64,000 nt of DNA. Origin: Hydrogenophaga sp. BPS33 (GTDB taxonomy: Bacteria; Pseudomonadota; Gammaproteobacteria; Burkholderiales; Burkholderiaceae_C). Where the stretch lies: contig NZ_CP044550.1 of NCBI RefSeq assembly GCF_009859475.1, positions 275,635-339,634 on the forward strand. The letters run 5' to 3'. The notes beneath the pieces were generated by a model that saw only the letters and a list, made by a program, of their open reading frames with translations, had not been told where the DNA came from and did not search any database. A program made the translations under genes and the position numbers. Shown here piece after piece: positions 50,034 to 57,135 of this stretch; within the stretch, counting starts at the first letter, position 1; each line of letters begins with the position of its first letter.

Positions 50034-51147
50034 CGTCGTCTCCGTGGACGGGAAGGTGCGACATCAGCTCTTCGAGCAGATGCCACAAGTTGAGAAAACC
50101 CTTGGTCTCGGTGACCAGATCAGCGAGTTGCTGATCGGTCAGTCCTTTGTCAAGGGGTATGGTCTTGCGTGCGAATGCCTCCATGACATCGCCACCGTTG
50201 TAGGCCTGCTCCTCGGCATGGCTTGCGGTTTCCCACAGCAGGTGCGGGTCATCCCACGCCACGAAGCACATCGCGCCGATCGACTCGACATCGCTTCCGT
50301 TGGCGTTGCTGAAGAAGTTGAAGTCCGCAGCGTTGCGCCTGCTCACCGCCGCTTTGAGAGCGACGGCGGCGTGCACGCACGCTGCCTGGGGATGCTGCGC
50401 ATTGGCTCGAAGCCAGTGCTTGACCTTTGCCAGTGAAACGGGGGTGCCCTTGGCGCGCTTGTCGCGTGCGGGTCGGTATGAAACGGTGCCCAGTAGATGC
50501 TGGTGGCCGTCCACCGCTGCCAGGATGTCCGATGGCCAATGAACGTACTGCTCGCGCAGTGCCTCCATGGTCTCATCTGACACCGGCGTGCCCGGTTCGT
50601 AGTCGTGATCGCCCTCCTCCATAAGCACGGCCCGCGCGAAGCATTGATCCGTGAACTCGTCGAGTTCGGTCAGTCGGTAATCGAGGTGGTACGCCACCAT
50701 CGGCATGTCGTAGCAGAACAGACCTTTGCTCTGCACCTGGTCCAGCACCGAGGTGATGAACCAGCCGAGTCCGGGAAGTGCCGCCTCCAGAGGATCTACC
50801 ACGGGTTTGAGGCGATAGGTCAGGATGTCCGGGCGTGCCCCGATGACAACTTGAAGTTGCTCGTCGGTCACCACAAAGGTGGGCGTGCCCTTCATTCCCT
50901 CCCCGGCGCGGGGGGTGAGCGCTTCGGTGTAGTTGGACCATTGCTGGGCCACCACTTCTTCCAACGTGTGCATCATCCCGCCTGGCAGCGCAAGGCCGCC
51001 AGCTTCTCCCGCTAGCGCAAGTCGGGCCAGAACGCGTTTGCGCACTGTCGCTTGTTCCAAGGCGAAGGGGATTTCCGCAGAGAGCGCGGGAAGTGCGAAA
51101 CAGCCCTGCACCGCAGACGGGGCAGGAGTGAGTTCCAAGGTTTCCAT
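50023..51147 (-). CDS. PRTRC protein F
   Basis: A 374-residue soluble protein starting METLELTPAPS at ATG 51147, with CTGGAGA just upstream. It is first in the F-B-A-ThiF operon behind leader B. I recognise it mainly from gene order and length; the segments EQATVRKRVLARLAL and NFFSNANGSDVESIGAMCFV look conserved. No catalytic motif is clear. The longer frame to 51291 runs through the leader and promoter and is rejected. Confidence 0.75.
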   Translation of the reverse strand: METLELTPAPSAVQGCFALPALSAEIPFALEQATVRKRVLARLALAGEAGGLALPGGMMHTLEEVVAQQWSNYTEALTPRAGEGMKGTPTFVVTDEQLQVVIGARPDILTYRLKPVVDPLEAALPGLGWFITSVLDQVQSKGLFCYDMPMVAYHLDYRLTELDEFTDQCFARAVLMEEGDHDYEPGTPVSDETMEALREQYVHWPSDILAAVDGHQHLLGTVSYRPARDKRAKGTPVSLAKVKHWLRANAQHPQAACVHAAVALKAAVSRRNAADFNFFSNANGSDVESIGAMCFVAWDDPHLLWETASHAEEQAYNGGDVMEAFARKTIPLDKGLTDQQLADLVTETKGFLNLWHLLEELMSHLPVHGDDDEI

Positions 51148-51212
51148 GGGGTCTCCAGGTATGGGAAACCCCACTTCCACATCGGGAAGCTGGTTCCCAA
51201 TGGGTTGGTGAT
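51148..51212 (-). promoter_or_regulatory. Leader element B (PRTRC F-B-A-ThiF operon)
   Basis: On the minus strand: CATCACCAACCCATT, hairpin GGGAA-CCAGC-TTCCC (+ arms 51184-51188 and 51194-51198), GATGTGGAAGTGGGGTTTCC and the site CTGGAGA before the ATG. It aligns with leader A over its whole length with few gaps. Confidence 0.6.
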
Positions 51213-51262
51213 GGCGCGCCGGGTAACCGGTGCACGAGATCGCGTGATGCGATGACCGGATA

Positions 51263-51307
51263 ATTTTCGCCGGGGGCGAAGCGCGCGTCAAAGCTTGTGG
51301 CTCACCA
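51263..51307 (-). promoter_or_regulatory. Promoter B with shared box
   Basis: The -35 TTGACG (51286-51291) has a weak -10 GAAAAT (51263-51268) at 17 bp. TGGTGAGCCA lies at 51298-51307, the same distance from the -35 as at 43188. The middle six bases of the box differ (CAAGCT). The -35 start lies 75 bp from leader B. Confidence 0.5.
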
Positions 51308-51345
51308 CCGGCCCCGGTACGTCCTCAATTCGCCGCGGCGAGGGC

Positions 51346-51381
51346 AAAAAAAAACCCGCCGTGGCTTGTGGCCAGGGCGGG
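51346..51381 (-). terminator. Rho-independent terminator after PRTRC C
   Basis: On the minus strand CCCGCC (from 51381) pairs with GGCGGG (51355-51360), with an inner TGGC/GCCA pair, followed by nine T residues. It lies about 80 bases past the PRTRC C stop and just upstream of promoter B. Confidence 0.8.
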
Positions 51382-51459
51382 CTGTCGACTATTTCACGTC
51401 AACGGGTTGTAGATGAGACGCCCATGGAAGAACCATGGACGCCTCGTTGTTGCAGCTCA

Positions 51460-51876
51460 TCAGCCCCAGATGCCGAAGGCACTGGAAGGCATGCTGATCG
51501 CCTTGCCGCGCCGCTGGGAAGCAGTGAGCACAGCAGAGAGTCGGCGGGCGACTGCGTCTGTGCCGTCGAGCCTCGCTTGGGGCAGCGCAGCGCTGTTGCC
51601 GGCGCCGCTGGTACACAGCGCCTTCTCGATCAGCGCGCGGGCCTCCAGGGCGGGGCTGGCAGTGACCTCCTCGCGCCCCTTCGCGCCGGCGGCACGAATG
51701 AAACTCCAGGTGGCCACACCGTTCTCGGTCACAGGTCCCTCGATCACCGCGTTGTTGAGTTCGGGGAACTGCGTCGCGTAGAACTCACGAACCTGATCGG
51801 GGGTCATCGCCTCGTTCGGGTCCGGCAGCGTCAGCGAGTTGTAGCGGTACTTGCGGGTCAGGTTGATCACTTGCAT
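51460..51876 (-). CDS. PRTRC protein C, ubiquitin-like, with C-terminal extension
   Basis: A 138-residue protein from ATG 51876 (GAGGAGG six bases upstream; an in-frame TTG at 51882 is not needed). The first 67 residues (RYNSLTLPDPNEAMTPDQVR, FYATQFPELNNAVIEGP, ATWSFIRAAGAKG) fit PRTRC protein C, which is related to bacterial ubiquitin-like (Prok_Ub) proteins. Members I know of end soon after the GTKG-like motif, here GAKG at 64-67. This one continues for about 70 residues, rich in Ala, Arg and Ser. The extension may be a tail that is cut off by the JAMM protein A. It follows protein E by eleven bases. Confidence 0.78.
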   Translation of the reverse strand: MQVINLTRKYRYNSLTLPDPNEAMTPDQVREFYATQFPELNNAVIEGPVTENGVATWSFIRAAGAKGREEVTASPALEARALIEKALCTSGAGNSAALPQARLDGTDAVARRLSAVLTASQRRGKAISMPSSAFGIWG

Positions 51877-51887
51877 GGTCAACCTCC

Positions 51888-52436
51888 TCAGAACAGCGAT
51901 GCGTCAAGCGAACCGGAAGTGGCGGTGGCAACACCATCGCCACCCGCGCCCACCGGTTGCCCGGCTTCTTGGGTCGAACCCGACTCGGGGTCGGTAGCTT
52001 CCCCTTCTCCCGGTTCGTCATCGTCACCCGTCATGAGCCCTGCGCTCATATCGCGCGGCTTCTTGGCCGGCGCGCTCAGTATGACACCCGGCTTGGTTGC
52101 CGCCTTGCCCGCCGTCTTGGTCGCCGCCGCTGCCTTCGCCTGATCGGCGAGAGCCTTGGCCGCGTCTTCCGCCGCCTTGAGTTCGGCCTGAGACTGTTCG
52201 ATCAGCCCGCTGATCGTCAGCTGCGTTGCCAGGTAGCTCTCCAGGAAAGCCGGCAGTTGCGCATCCAGCTCGGCCGCCGTAGCGACCAGCGCCTTGGGCG
52301 TGAGCGTGATGCCTGCCTTGTTTTCCTTGGCCACCGGGATCAGGTCCAGCTGCATGTTCTGGCCGTTCGCCGAGAGCTTCATCTGGATCGACACGCCAGC
52401 GGCAACGAGGGGAGCAAATTGTTGAAAAAGGTTCAT
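51888..52436 (-). CDS. PRTRC protein E
   Basis: A 182-residue protein. The first 95 residues (MNLFQQFAPLVAAGVSIQMK, then LTPKALVATAAELDAQLPAF) match PRTRC protein E. The next part is an Ala/Lys-rich linker and the acidic C-terminus (GDDDEPGEGEATDPESG) is disordered. It is first in a two-gene unit with protein C, behind leader C. No function is known for the family. Confidence 0.8.
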   Translation of the reverse strand: MNLFQQFAPLVAAGVSIQMKLSANGQNMQLDLIPVAKENKAGITLTPKALVATAAELDAQLPAFLESYLATQLTISGLIEQSQAELKAAEDAAKALADQAKAAAATKTAGKAATKPGVILSAPAKKPRDMSAGLMTGDDDEPGEGEATDPESGSTQEAGQPVGAGGDGVATATSGSLDASLF

Positions 52437-52506
52437 GTCGTTTCTCGAAAGAGATGTGACAGGCCCCTTCCCACGACGGGAAGGGGTTCCCGTCGGGAGA
52501 TGTTGT
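52437..52506 (-). promoter_or_regulatory. Leader element C (PRTRC E-C)
   Basis: On the minus strand a perfect 8-bp hairpin GACGGGAA-CCCC-TTCCCGTC (+ arms 52475-52482 and 52487-52494) is followed by GTGGGAAGGGG. The CCCC loop can pair exactly with that GGGG (+ 52464-52467), which would form a pseudoknot. The ribosome site here is weaker (CGAGAAA) than in other leaders. No promoter with the shared box is evident upstream, inside parB, so E-C may be read from the parB promoter. Confidence 0.58.
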
Positions 52507-52533
52507 TGAGACTTCTACTTTGGTGAGGCGGGC

Positions 52534-54267
52534 TTAGTTGCCCCAGCTCATCAGCGCCGGAACGGCACCCACGTACTGGAAGCCTTCGACGGCCAGCATG
52601 GCTTTGACGAAGTCCTTCTTCGGCCCGTTCTTGAGCCGGTCGTAGTGCTTACCCGCGGCATCTGCCAGGCCGATCTCGCTGCACACGGCATCGATTTCCG
52701 TCTTGGTCAGGATGTCCAGGAAGGTCTCGTTGAGCTTCCAGTACTGCTCGATCTTGATGTCCAGCGCCTTGAGGTAGCCGGTGACGTCGCTGATCGGCGC
52801 ATTCGAACTCACGTTGGCCGCCAGGTGCTGCAGCGCCGTTGCCAGCGCGTTCTGCTCCAGGCCCAGGATCGAGGTCAACAACGCGTGCGTGTTGGTCTCG
52901 GTCTTCAGCTTGATGCCCAGCGCCTTCTCGATGGCCCCGCTACTTGCGATTCGGTCCATGTCGGACGGGCGATGCAGCGCGAGGGTCACGAGCAGTGCTC
53001 GGTTTTGAAGCACGGGAAGCTTTTCAGCCGCTCGTTTGAACACCGCACGCCAGATGGTCTCGCGGTACTCCTTCACCGCGCCACGGGGCTCGGCGCTTGC
53101 CACCACTTTCTTGGGTTGCGTCGTCGAGTTCCCGGCCTTGGGCTTCGCCGCGCTCGCAATTGTCGCCAGTGAGGCTTCCTTGGATTGCGGGTTCGCTGTC
53201 GGCTCTTGGGCGGCATTGGCTGCGTCCTGCTCGGCCTTGAGGGCTTTGGCGTTGGCCGCCACCTTCTCGTCGTTGCAGGTCTTGTTGAAGCACACGTCCT
53301 TGTAGACGAGGCCCAGCTTGTCCGGAACTGCGGAAACGCATGCGCCGAAGTCACCACAGGTGCGGCAGGCTTTCGCTTGAGCTTCGCCGACGCCCTTCGA
53401 ACCATCGGCTCGCAGGGGCTCCAGCGTCGCGTTCTCTCCCGGACGCACGATGCGCACAACCTGGTAGGTTTCGGTCATCGCCTTGGCGCGCGCTTGCAGC
53501 TCGGCCTCGGTCTTGCCCTGGTAGCACTCCTTGTTCGTGCAGCGTGAGCCACTGAACGAGGTCTCGAACATCGCTTGCTGCATGCCCGTGTTGTACTGAC
53601 AGGAGCCGCACTCGGTGCGGTCGAAAATGGCCGCATTCAGGCTCTGCAGGGAGACCTCGGCCATGGCCTTGAGCTCCTCCACCGTGACCTTTCGGTCCGC
53701 CTTGAGAAGTGCAGCGATCACCCGCTCCTGCACCTCCTTGCGAAGGGCAGCCAGGATCTCGACATGGCCCACCATGATCTTGTCATTCAGGTAGGCGTCA
53801 CGCACCTCTTGCGTAGCGTTCATCACCGCAAGTCGGCGATCGAGCTTGGCGCGGCTCCAGCCCAGGCGGCGTGCGGCTTCTTCGCGGTCGCCCTTGCACA
53901 ACCCGAGCATGCGAGAGGCGCCTTCGGCGTCTTCGATGATCGAGGGATCCTCGCGCTCGTTGTTCTCCGCCAGCATGGCCGCCGTCGCCTCGGCGTCGGT
54001 CATGACCTTCACTTCGGCCTTGATCTTCGCTTCGGGGCCGAACTCTGCCACCACCGCCTTGAAGCGGCGGCCGCCAGCGATCAGCTGGAAGCTGTCGTCG
54101 GCGAGCTGTCGTAGCACCACGGGCTGGATCAGTCCTTGCGCCTTGATGCTTTCCCGCAGGCTGGCCATCTTCTCCGGGTTGTACCGGCGGCGATAGTTGA
54201 AGCCCTCCATCACCTGCGAGACAGGGATGAGGCGGCTTTGCGCATCAGGGGTATTGGTAACTTCCAT
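52534..54267 (-). CDS. parB: PRTRC ParB-family protein
   Basis: A 577-residue ParB-like protein. The N-terminal domain has SRLIPVSQVMEGFNYRRR, the nucleotide-site region LIAGGRRFKAVV (GGRR 65-68) and AENNEREDPS (100-109), followed by a helix-turn-helix (GDREEAARRLGWSRAKLDRR). Behind it is a Cys-rich region with four CxxC-like pairs (ECGSCQY, RCTNKECYQ, ACRTCGDFGAC, VCFNKTCN) that probably binds zinc. An Ala/Lys-rich linker and a helical C-terminus complete it. The ATG at 54267 has GGAG close upstream. A longer frame to 54387 crosses leader D. No parA was found in the window. Confidence 0.86.
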   Translation of the reverse strand: MEVTNTPDAQSRLIPVSQVMEGFNYRRRYNPEKMASLRESIKAQGLIQPVVLRQLADDSFQLIAGGRRFKAVVAEFGPEAKIKAEVKVMTDAEATAAMLAENNEREDPSIIEDAEGASRMLGLCKGDREEAARRLGWSRAKLDRRLAVMNATQEVRDAYLNDKIMVGHVEILAALRKEVQERVIAALLKADRKVTVEELKAMAEVSLQSLNAAIFDRTECGSCQYNTGMQQAMFETSFSGSRCTNKECYQGKTEAELQARAKAMTETYQVVRIVRPGENATLEPLRADGSKGVGEAQAKACRTCGDFGACVSAVPDKLGLVYKDVCFNKTCNDEKVAANAKALKAEQDAANAAQEPTANPQSKEASLATIASAAKPKAGNSTTQPKKVVASAEPRGAVKEYRETIWRAVFKRAAEKLPVLQNRALLVTLALHRPSDMDRIASSGAIEKALGIKLKTETNTHALLTSILGLEQNALATALQHLAANVSSNAPISDVTGYLKALDIKIEQYWKLNETFLDILTKTEIDAVCSEIGLADAAGKHYDRLKNGPKKDFVKAMLAVEGFQYVGAVPALMSWGN

Positions 54268-54340
54268 GGAATCTCCAAAAAAAAGGGACTCCACGGCCCG
54301 CAAAGGGACTCGAAGAATCCCAGAGAGGGTTGGTTTGTTG
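54268..54340 (-). promoter_or_regulatory. Leader element D (parB)
   Basis: On the minus strand: CAACCCTCTCT, hairpin GGGATTC-TTC-GAGTCCC (+ arms 54305-54311 and 54315-54321), a GCGGGCCGTGGAGTCCC strand, eight T, then TGGAGA and the ATG. The hairpin plus later T run could also act as an attenuator. Confidence 0.5.
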
Positions 54341-54385
54341 CGCACGCGAAGTGCGCGGTCCTCACAATAGCGAGGGGTTGCGGCC

Positions 54386-54430
54386 ATTCTAGGACCACTG
54401 GCCAGGCGGCGCTATCGACCTGGCTCAGCA
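54386..54430 (-). promoter_or_regulatory. Promoter D with shared box (parB)
   Basis: The -10 TAGAAT (54386-54391) is a good match; the -35 TAGCGC (54409-54414) is poor. TGCTGAGCCAGGTCGA (54415-54430) adjoins the -35, and 14 bases of the region (54414-54427) are identical to 43193-43206. A weak -35 plus conserved box suggests an activator. The -35 start is about 70 bp from leader D. Confidence 0.55.
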
Positions 54431-54470
54431 CGCACCGAGCTGGCGGTGCCGCGCCGGCGCGCGCAACCTA

Positions 54471-55808
54471 CTATGGGCGCGGCGCCGGCTGGGGGCGGTT
54501 CTCTGCCCTGACGTACGCCCGTCCAAAAAGCTGGGCCATACCCATGGAATGCCGGCTTTGGATTGCCGAGGCGTCTTCACCGCCTGCGGCGGTATCGGCC
54601 ACCGCGACGTACACCTCGACCGCCGCACGCGCCTCGCTCAACAGGCTCAGCCAGGGCTGAAACTCCTCGTGACCGAACAGCACCGCCGCGCGCGCCTTAG
54701 GGCTCAGCGCCAGCACATTGCCGCGCCCTGCGTGCTCCGATACGCTTTCCACTGCCTGACCAAGATTCCATTGGCTCCAAGGTGCGGTCTGTCGCGCTTT
54801 GGCACGCGCCGACCTGCCATCGGGATAGAAGGCCACCAGGGCGTTCTCCTGCAGCCCATGCGGCCCTTGCAGGCGCATTCCGATGACGTGGGTCTGACCG
54901 CTCCTGCGAGCCGTCTCAAGAAGCATTGCATCGAGTTGGGGGTAGAGCGCCGGGCTGTACGTCCCCACGGCTGCAGCAGGCCACACAACGGTGTCCGGGC
55001 CGGCCTGCACGGTCAGATCCTGCGCAAGCTGCCCCATGCTCGCCATGCGGCGACGTATGGCCTCATCTGCCGTCTGTTCGCCCCACTCGGTTGTCACGCC
55101 CTCCACGCCCACTGCATCCCCGTTCGAATTCCCATTGCGCGCGATCCCTATCGCTCCCAGCACCAGGCTCAGCACCAGTAAGGTGACGAGCAGCTGCATC
55201 GGGGCGGGCTGCTGGCGTGCGATCAAGAACACCATGCTCGCCGGCACGGCCACAGACAGCACCACTCCGAGCCATGACGATCCGGGAAGGATGCTGGCCC
55301 AAGCGATCAACGGGTGCATTGGCAACACGACGGCTGCGGGCGGCAGCAACGCCACCAGCCAGGCAATCACGACTGCCAGGGCCATGCGCCAGGGTTTTGC
55401 CGATCTGCTCCATCCCAGCGACCAGACTGCGCCTGCTATGGCTGCATACACGATGATGCTGGCCACCCCGAAGGCCACGCCTTCGCGCAGCCACTCGATA
55501 ACGAACGAGGGCGGATGGCGCATGATGGCCAGCGAATACCCGGCGCCGAGCATGAATGCCTGCGCGCGGGTACGGCACAGCGCGAGCAGCAGCGGCAGCA
55601 GCGCCGCCATTGCCGGTGCCCTGCCCTGACCCCACGCCAGCGCACTCAGCGCGGCCCCGATGAAAGCCGCGGCGACAAGCGCCGTCACTGTCATCTGCAA
55701 CCCGCCGCCTGTGCCTTGTGCTCCGGTACGGAACAACCACCTGATGACCCCGTTCGGAACCGGATCAAAGGTCTCCTGAAACTGGCTACTCACGCCGATC
55801 CAACTCAC
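54471..55808 (-). CDS. TraB/Lnt-like membrane protein, catalytic residues not conserved (copy 2)
   Basis: A 445-residue protein with multiple N-terminal helices (TVTALVAAAFIGAALSALAW, SIIVYAAIAGAVWSLGW, LLVTLLVLSLVLGAIGI) and a C-terminal nitrilase-like domain. The place of the catalytic Glu reads VVWPAAAVG and that of the Cys reads AVLFGHEEFQPW, so both residues appear lost. The fold otherwise follows Lnt and plasmid TraB proteins. It is a paralogue of 43190-44533 and last in the leftward unit that starts at 60531. The start is a GTG at 55808 with a weak ribosome site. A non-enzymatic role in pilus assembly or surface exclusion is possible. Confidence 0.65.
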   Translation of the reverse strand: MSWIGVSSQFQETFDPVPNGVIRWLFRTGAQGTGGGLQMTVTALVAAAFIGAALSALAWGQGRAPAMAALLPLLLALCRTRAQAFMLGAGYSLAIMRHPPSFVIEWLREGVAFGVASIIVYAAIAGAVWSLGWSRSAKPWRMALAVVIAWLVALLPPAAVVLPMHPLIAWASILPGSSWLGVVLSVAVPASMVFLIARQQPAPMQLLVTLLVLSLVLGAIGIARNGNSNGDAVGVEGVTTEWGEQTADEAIRRRMASMGQLAQDLTVQAGPDTVVWPAAAVGTYSPALYPQLDAMLLETARRSGQTHVIGMRLQGPHGLQENALVAFYPDGRSARAKARQTAPWSQWNLGQAVESVSEHAGRGNVLALSPKARAAVLFGHEEFQPWLSLLSEARAAVEVYVAVADTAAGGEDASAIQSRHSMGMAQLFGRAYVRAENRPQPAPRP

Positions 55809-55817
55809 GCGTGCGTG

Positions 55818-56294
55818 TTATCGAGGGGCTCGCAAGGCATCAGGCGCGCCTTGTTTGCCTTGCCATTCCGGGTCCTTGCCCTTCAGTGCACCCAGCAGCC
55901 ACATTTCATCGGTCATTCGAAAGCCGGTGACCTTGTAGCTCTTGCCAGTTACGAACCCGACCGTGACGCCTTCAAACTCTGCATTGATGGTGTAGCTGCA
56001 CGTCGCGTAGCTCGAAATCGCCTCATCCGCATTGCTGCCGAGGGCCTTGTAGCCAGCCTTGATCCGCTCGATCTCTTCCTTGGGTGCCTTGGCACAGCTG
56101 AGATCGGAGACCTCATAAGAGGTGATCTTGTGCGCCATCTGTGTCCCGTTCTTCATGCGCCATGCCTTCACTTGCTCGATGCTCGGCGCCGGGGTGCTAC
56201 TGCCAGGGAATTCGCAGCCAGCGAGCAAAACGCTGGCAATGACTGCGGCACCGGCAAATGCACGGGCCATGTTGGTTTTGGTATGGTTCTTCAT
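55818..56294 (-). CDS. Unknown lipoprotein
   Basis: A 158-residue lipoprotein: signal peptide followed by the lipobox LLAGC at about residue 27. The mature part has a Pro/Ser spacer and a domain with SYEVSDLSCAKAPKEE and SYATCSYTINAEFEGV, where three Cys may include a disulfide. The C-terminus is polar. Its start overlaps the gene upstream by four bases. It could be a periplasmic accessory factor, but I do not recognise the domain. Confidence 0.72.
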   Translation of the reverse strand: MKNHTKTNMARAFAGAAVIASVLLAGCEFPGSSTPAPSIEQVKAWRMKNGTQMAHKITSYEVSDLSCAKAPKEEIERIKAGYKALGSNADEAISSYATCSYTINAEFEGVTVGFVTGKSYKVTGFRMTDEMWLLGALKGKDPEWQGKQGAPDALRAPR

Positions 56295-57121
56295 AACGTC
56301 TTTCGTTGATTCGTTGGTGCAACGTGCATTGCACCGGTCCGTTTCAGGATCTCAAGAATGCTCGCGCTGTCAAGGTCGGTTCGATTCTTTTTCAGCGCCG
56401 TCAGCACGATCACCGACCACTCGTATACATCGGCCGGCTCAACGGGAATCGCAATGGCGCGCACGCCCTTTCGCAACTTCACGAACAAGCGACCGCCCTG
56501 CTGTCGCAACTCCAGTCGTTTGTCCTGTTCTGGTCCGTGGTTCGCGAGGTCTAGTGCATCCCCGGCGTAGCCCATCAGCATCGCGCCCAACAGTGGCAAC
56601 TCGCGCCGCGTGAACTGAAACCCGATCTTGTTGACCCAGTCGAAAGCGCGTGCGCCCTTCGCCTCGGCAAACTCCAGCTGAACCGTGAACTGCCCGCCAT
56701 CGGGTTGGTCCTCCCTGCGCTGCTCAAGCTCGATCTTGAACGCCGCCTTTTGACCGTAGACATGCACACCAGCGTCGTACCACCATGGCGCCTGACCGCT
56801 CTCTCGATTGCGCTCCTGCACGCTCTGCCCGGATTGCTTTCCCGACCTGGCTGGCACAGCGCGCGGCGCGGGCGCGGGAACTTGCAGCGTGTCTTTCGTC
56901 ACCCGATTGGAATGGCTTGCTGACCGGATAAGCGCGAGCAACGAGTCAATCTCGCCTGCGCTCTCTACGCCACCTTCGATGCGTCGAAGCTTTGCGAAGA
57001 GGCTCGCGTGACCATCCGCATCCAGGCTATCGGCGTAAGCTGCGCACGCCTCAACTGAAGTTGCCATGACCCCCCGGTCCGCGAACACCTGCTTCATCCA
57101 TCTCGGAGAGATCAACGCCAT
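56291..57121 (-). CDS. Unknown operon protein
   Basis: A 276-residue soluble protein, not recognised. The N-terminal 75 residues are helical (SVEACAAYADSLDADGHASL), a Pro/Arg/Gln-rich linker follows to about 115, and the C-terminal part is alpha/beta with FKIELEQRREDQPDGGQFTV and GFQFTRRELPLLGAMLMGYAG. It has no membrane segments. It is between the bactofilin and lipoprotein genes with overlap to the latter. Confidence 0.6.
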   Translation of the reverse strand: MALISPRWMKQVFADRGVMATSVEACAAYADSLDADGHASLFAKLRRIEGGVESAGEIDSLLALIRSASHSNRVTKDTLQVPAPAPRAVPARSGKQSGQSVQERNRESGQAPWWYDAGVHVYGQKAAFKIELEQRREDQPDGGQFTVQLEFAEAKGARAFDWVNKIGFQFTRRELPLLGAMLMGYAGDALDLANHGPEQDKRLELRQQGGRLFVKLRKGVRAIAIPVEPADVYEWSVIVLTALKKNRTDLDSASILEILKRTGAMHVAPTNQRKTL

Positions 57122-57135
57122 GGTCCCTCGCTGAC

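Noticed and set aside
51292..52143. Plus-strand frame opposite PRTRC C and E
   Set aside because: The product is Ala/Gly/Arg-rich and low in order, and the minus strand holds recognisable PRTRC genes and a terminator.
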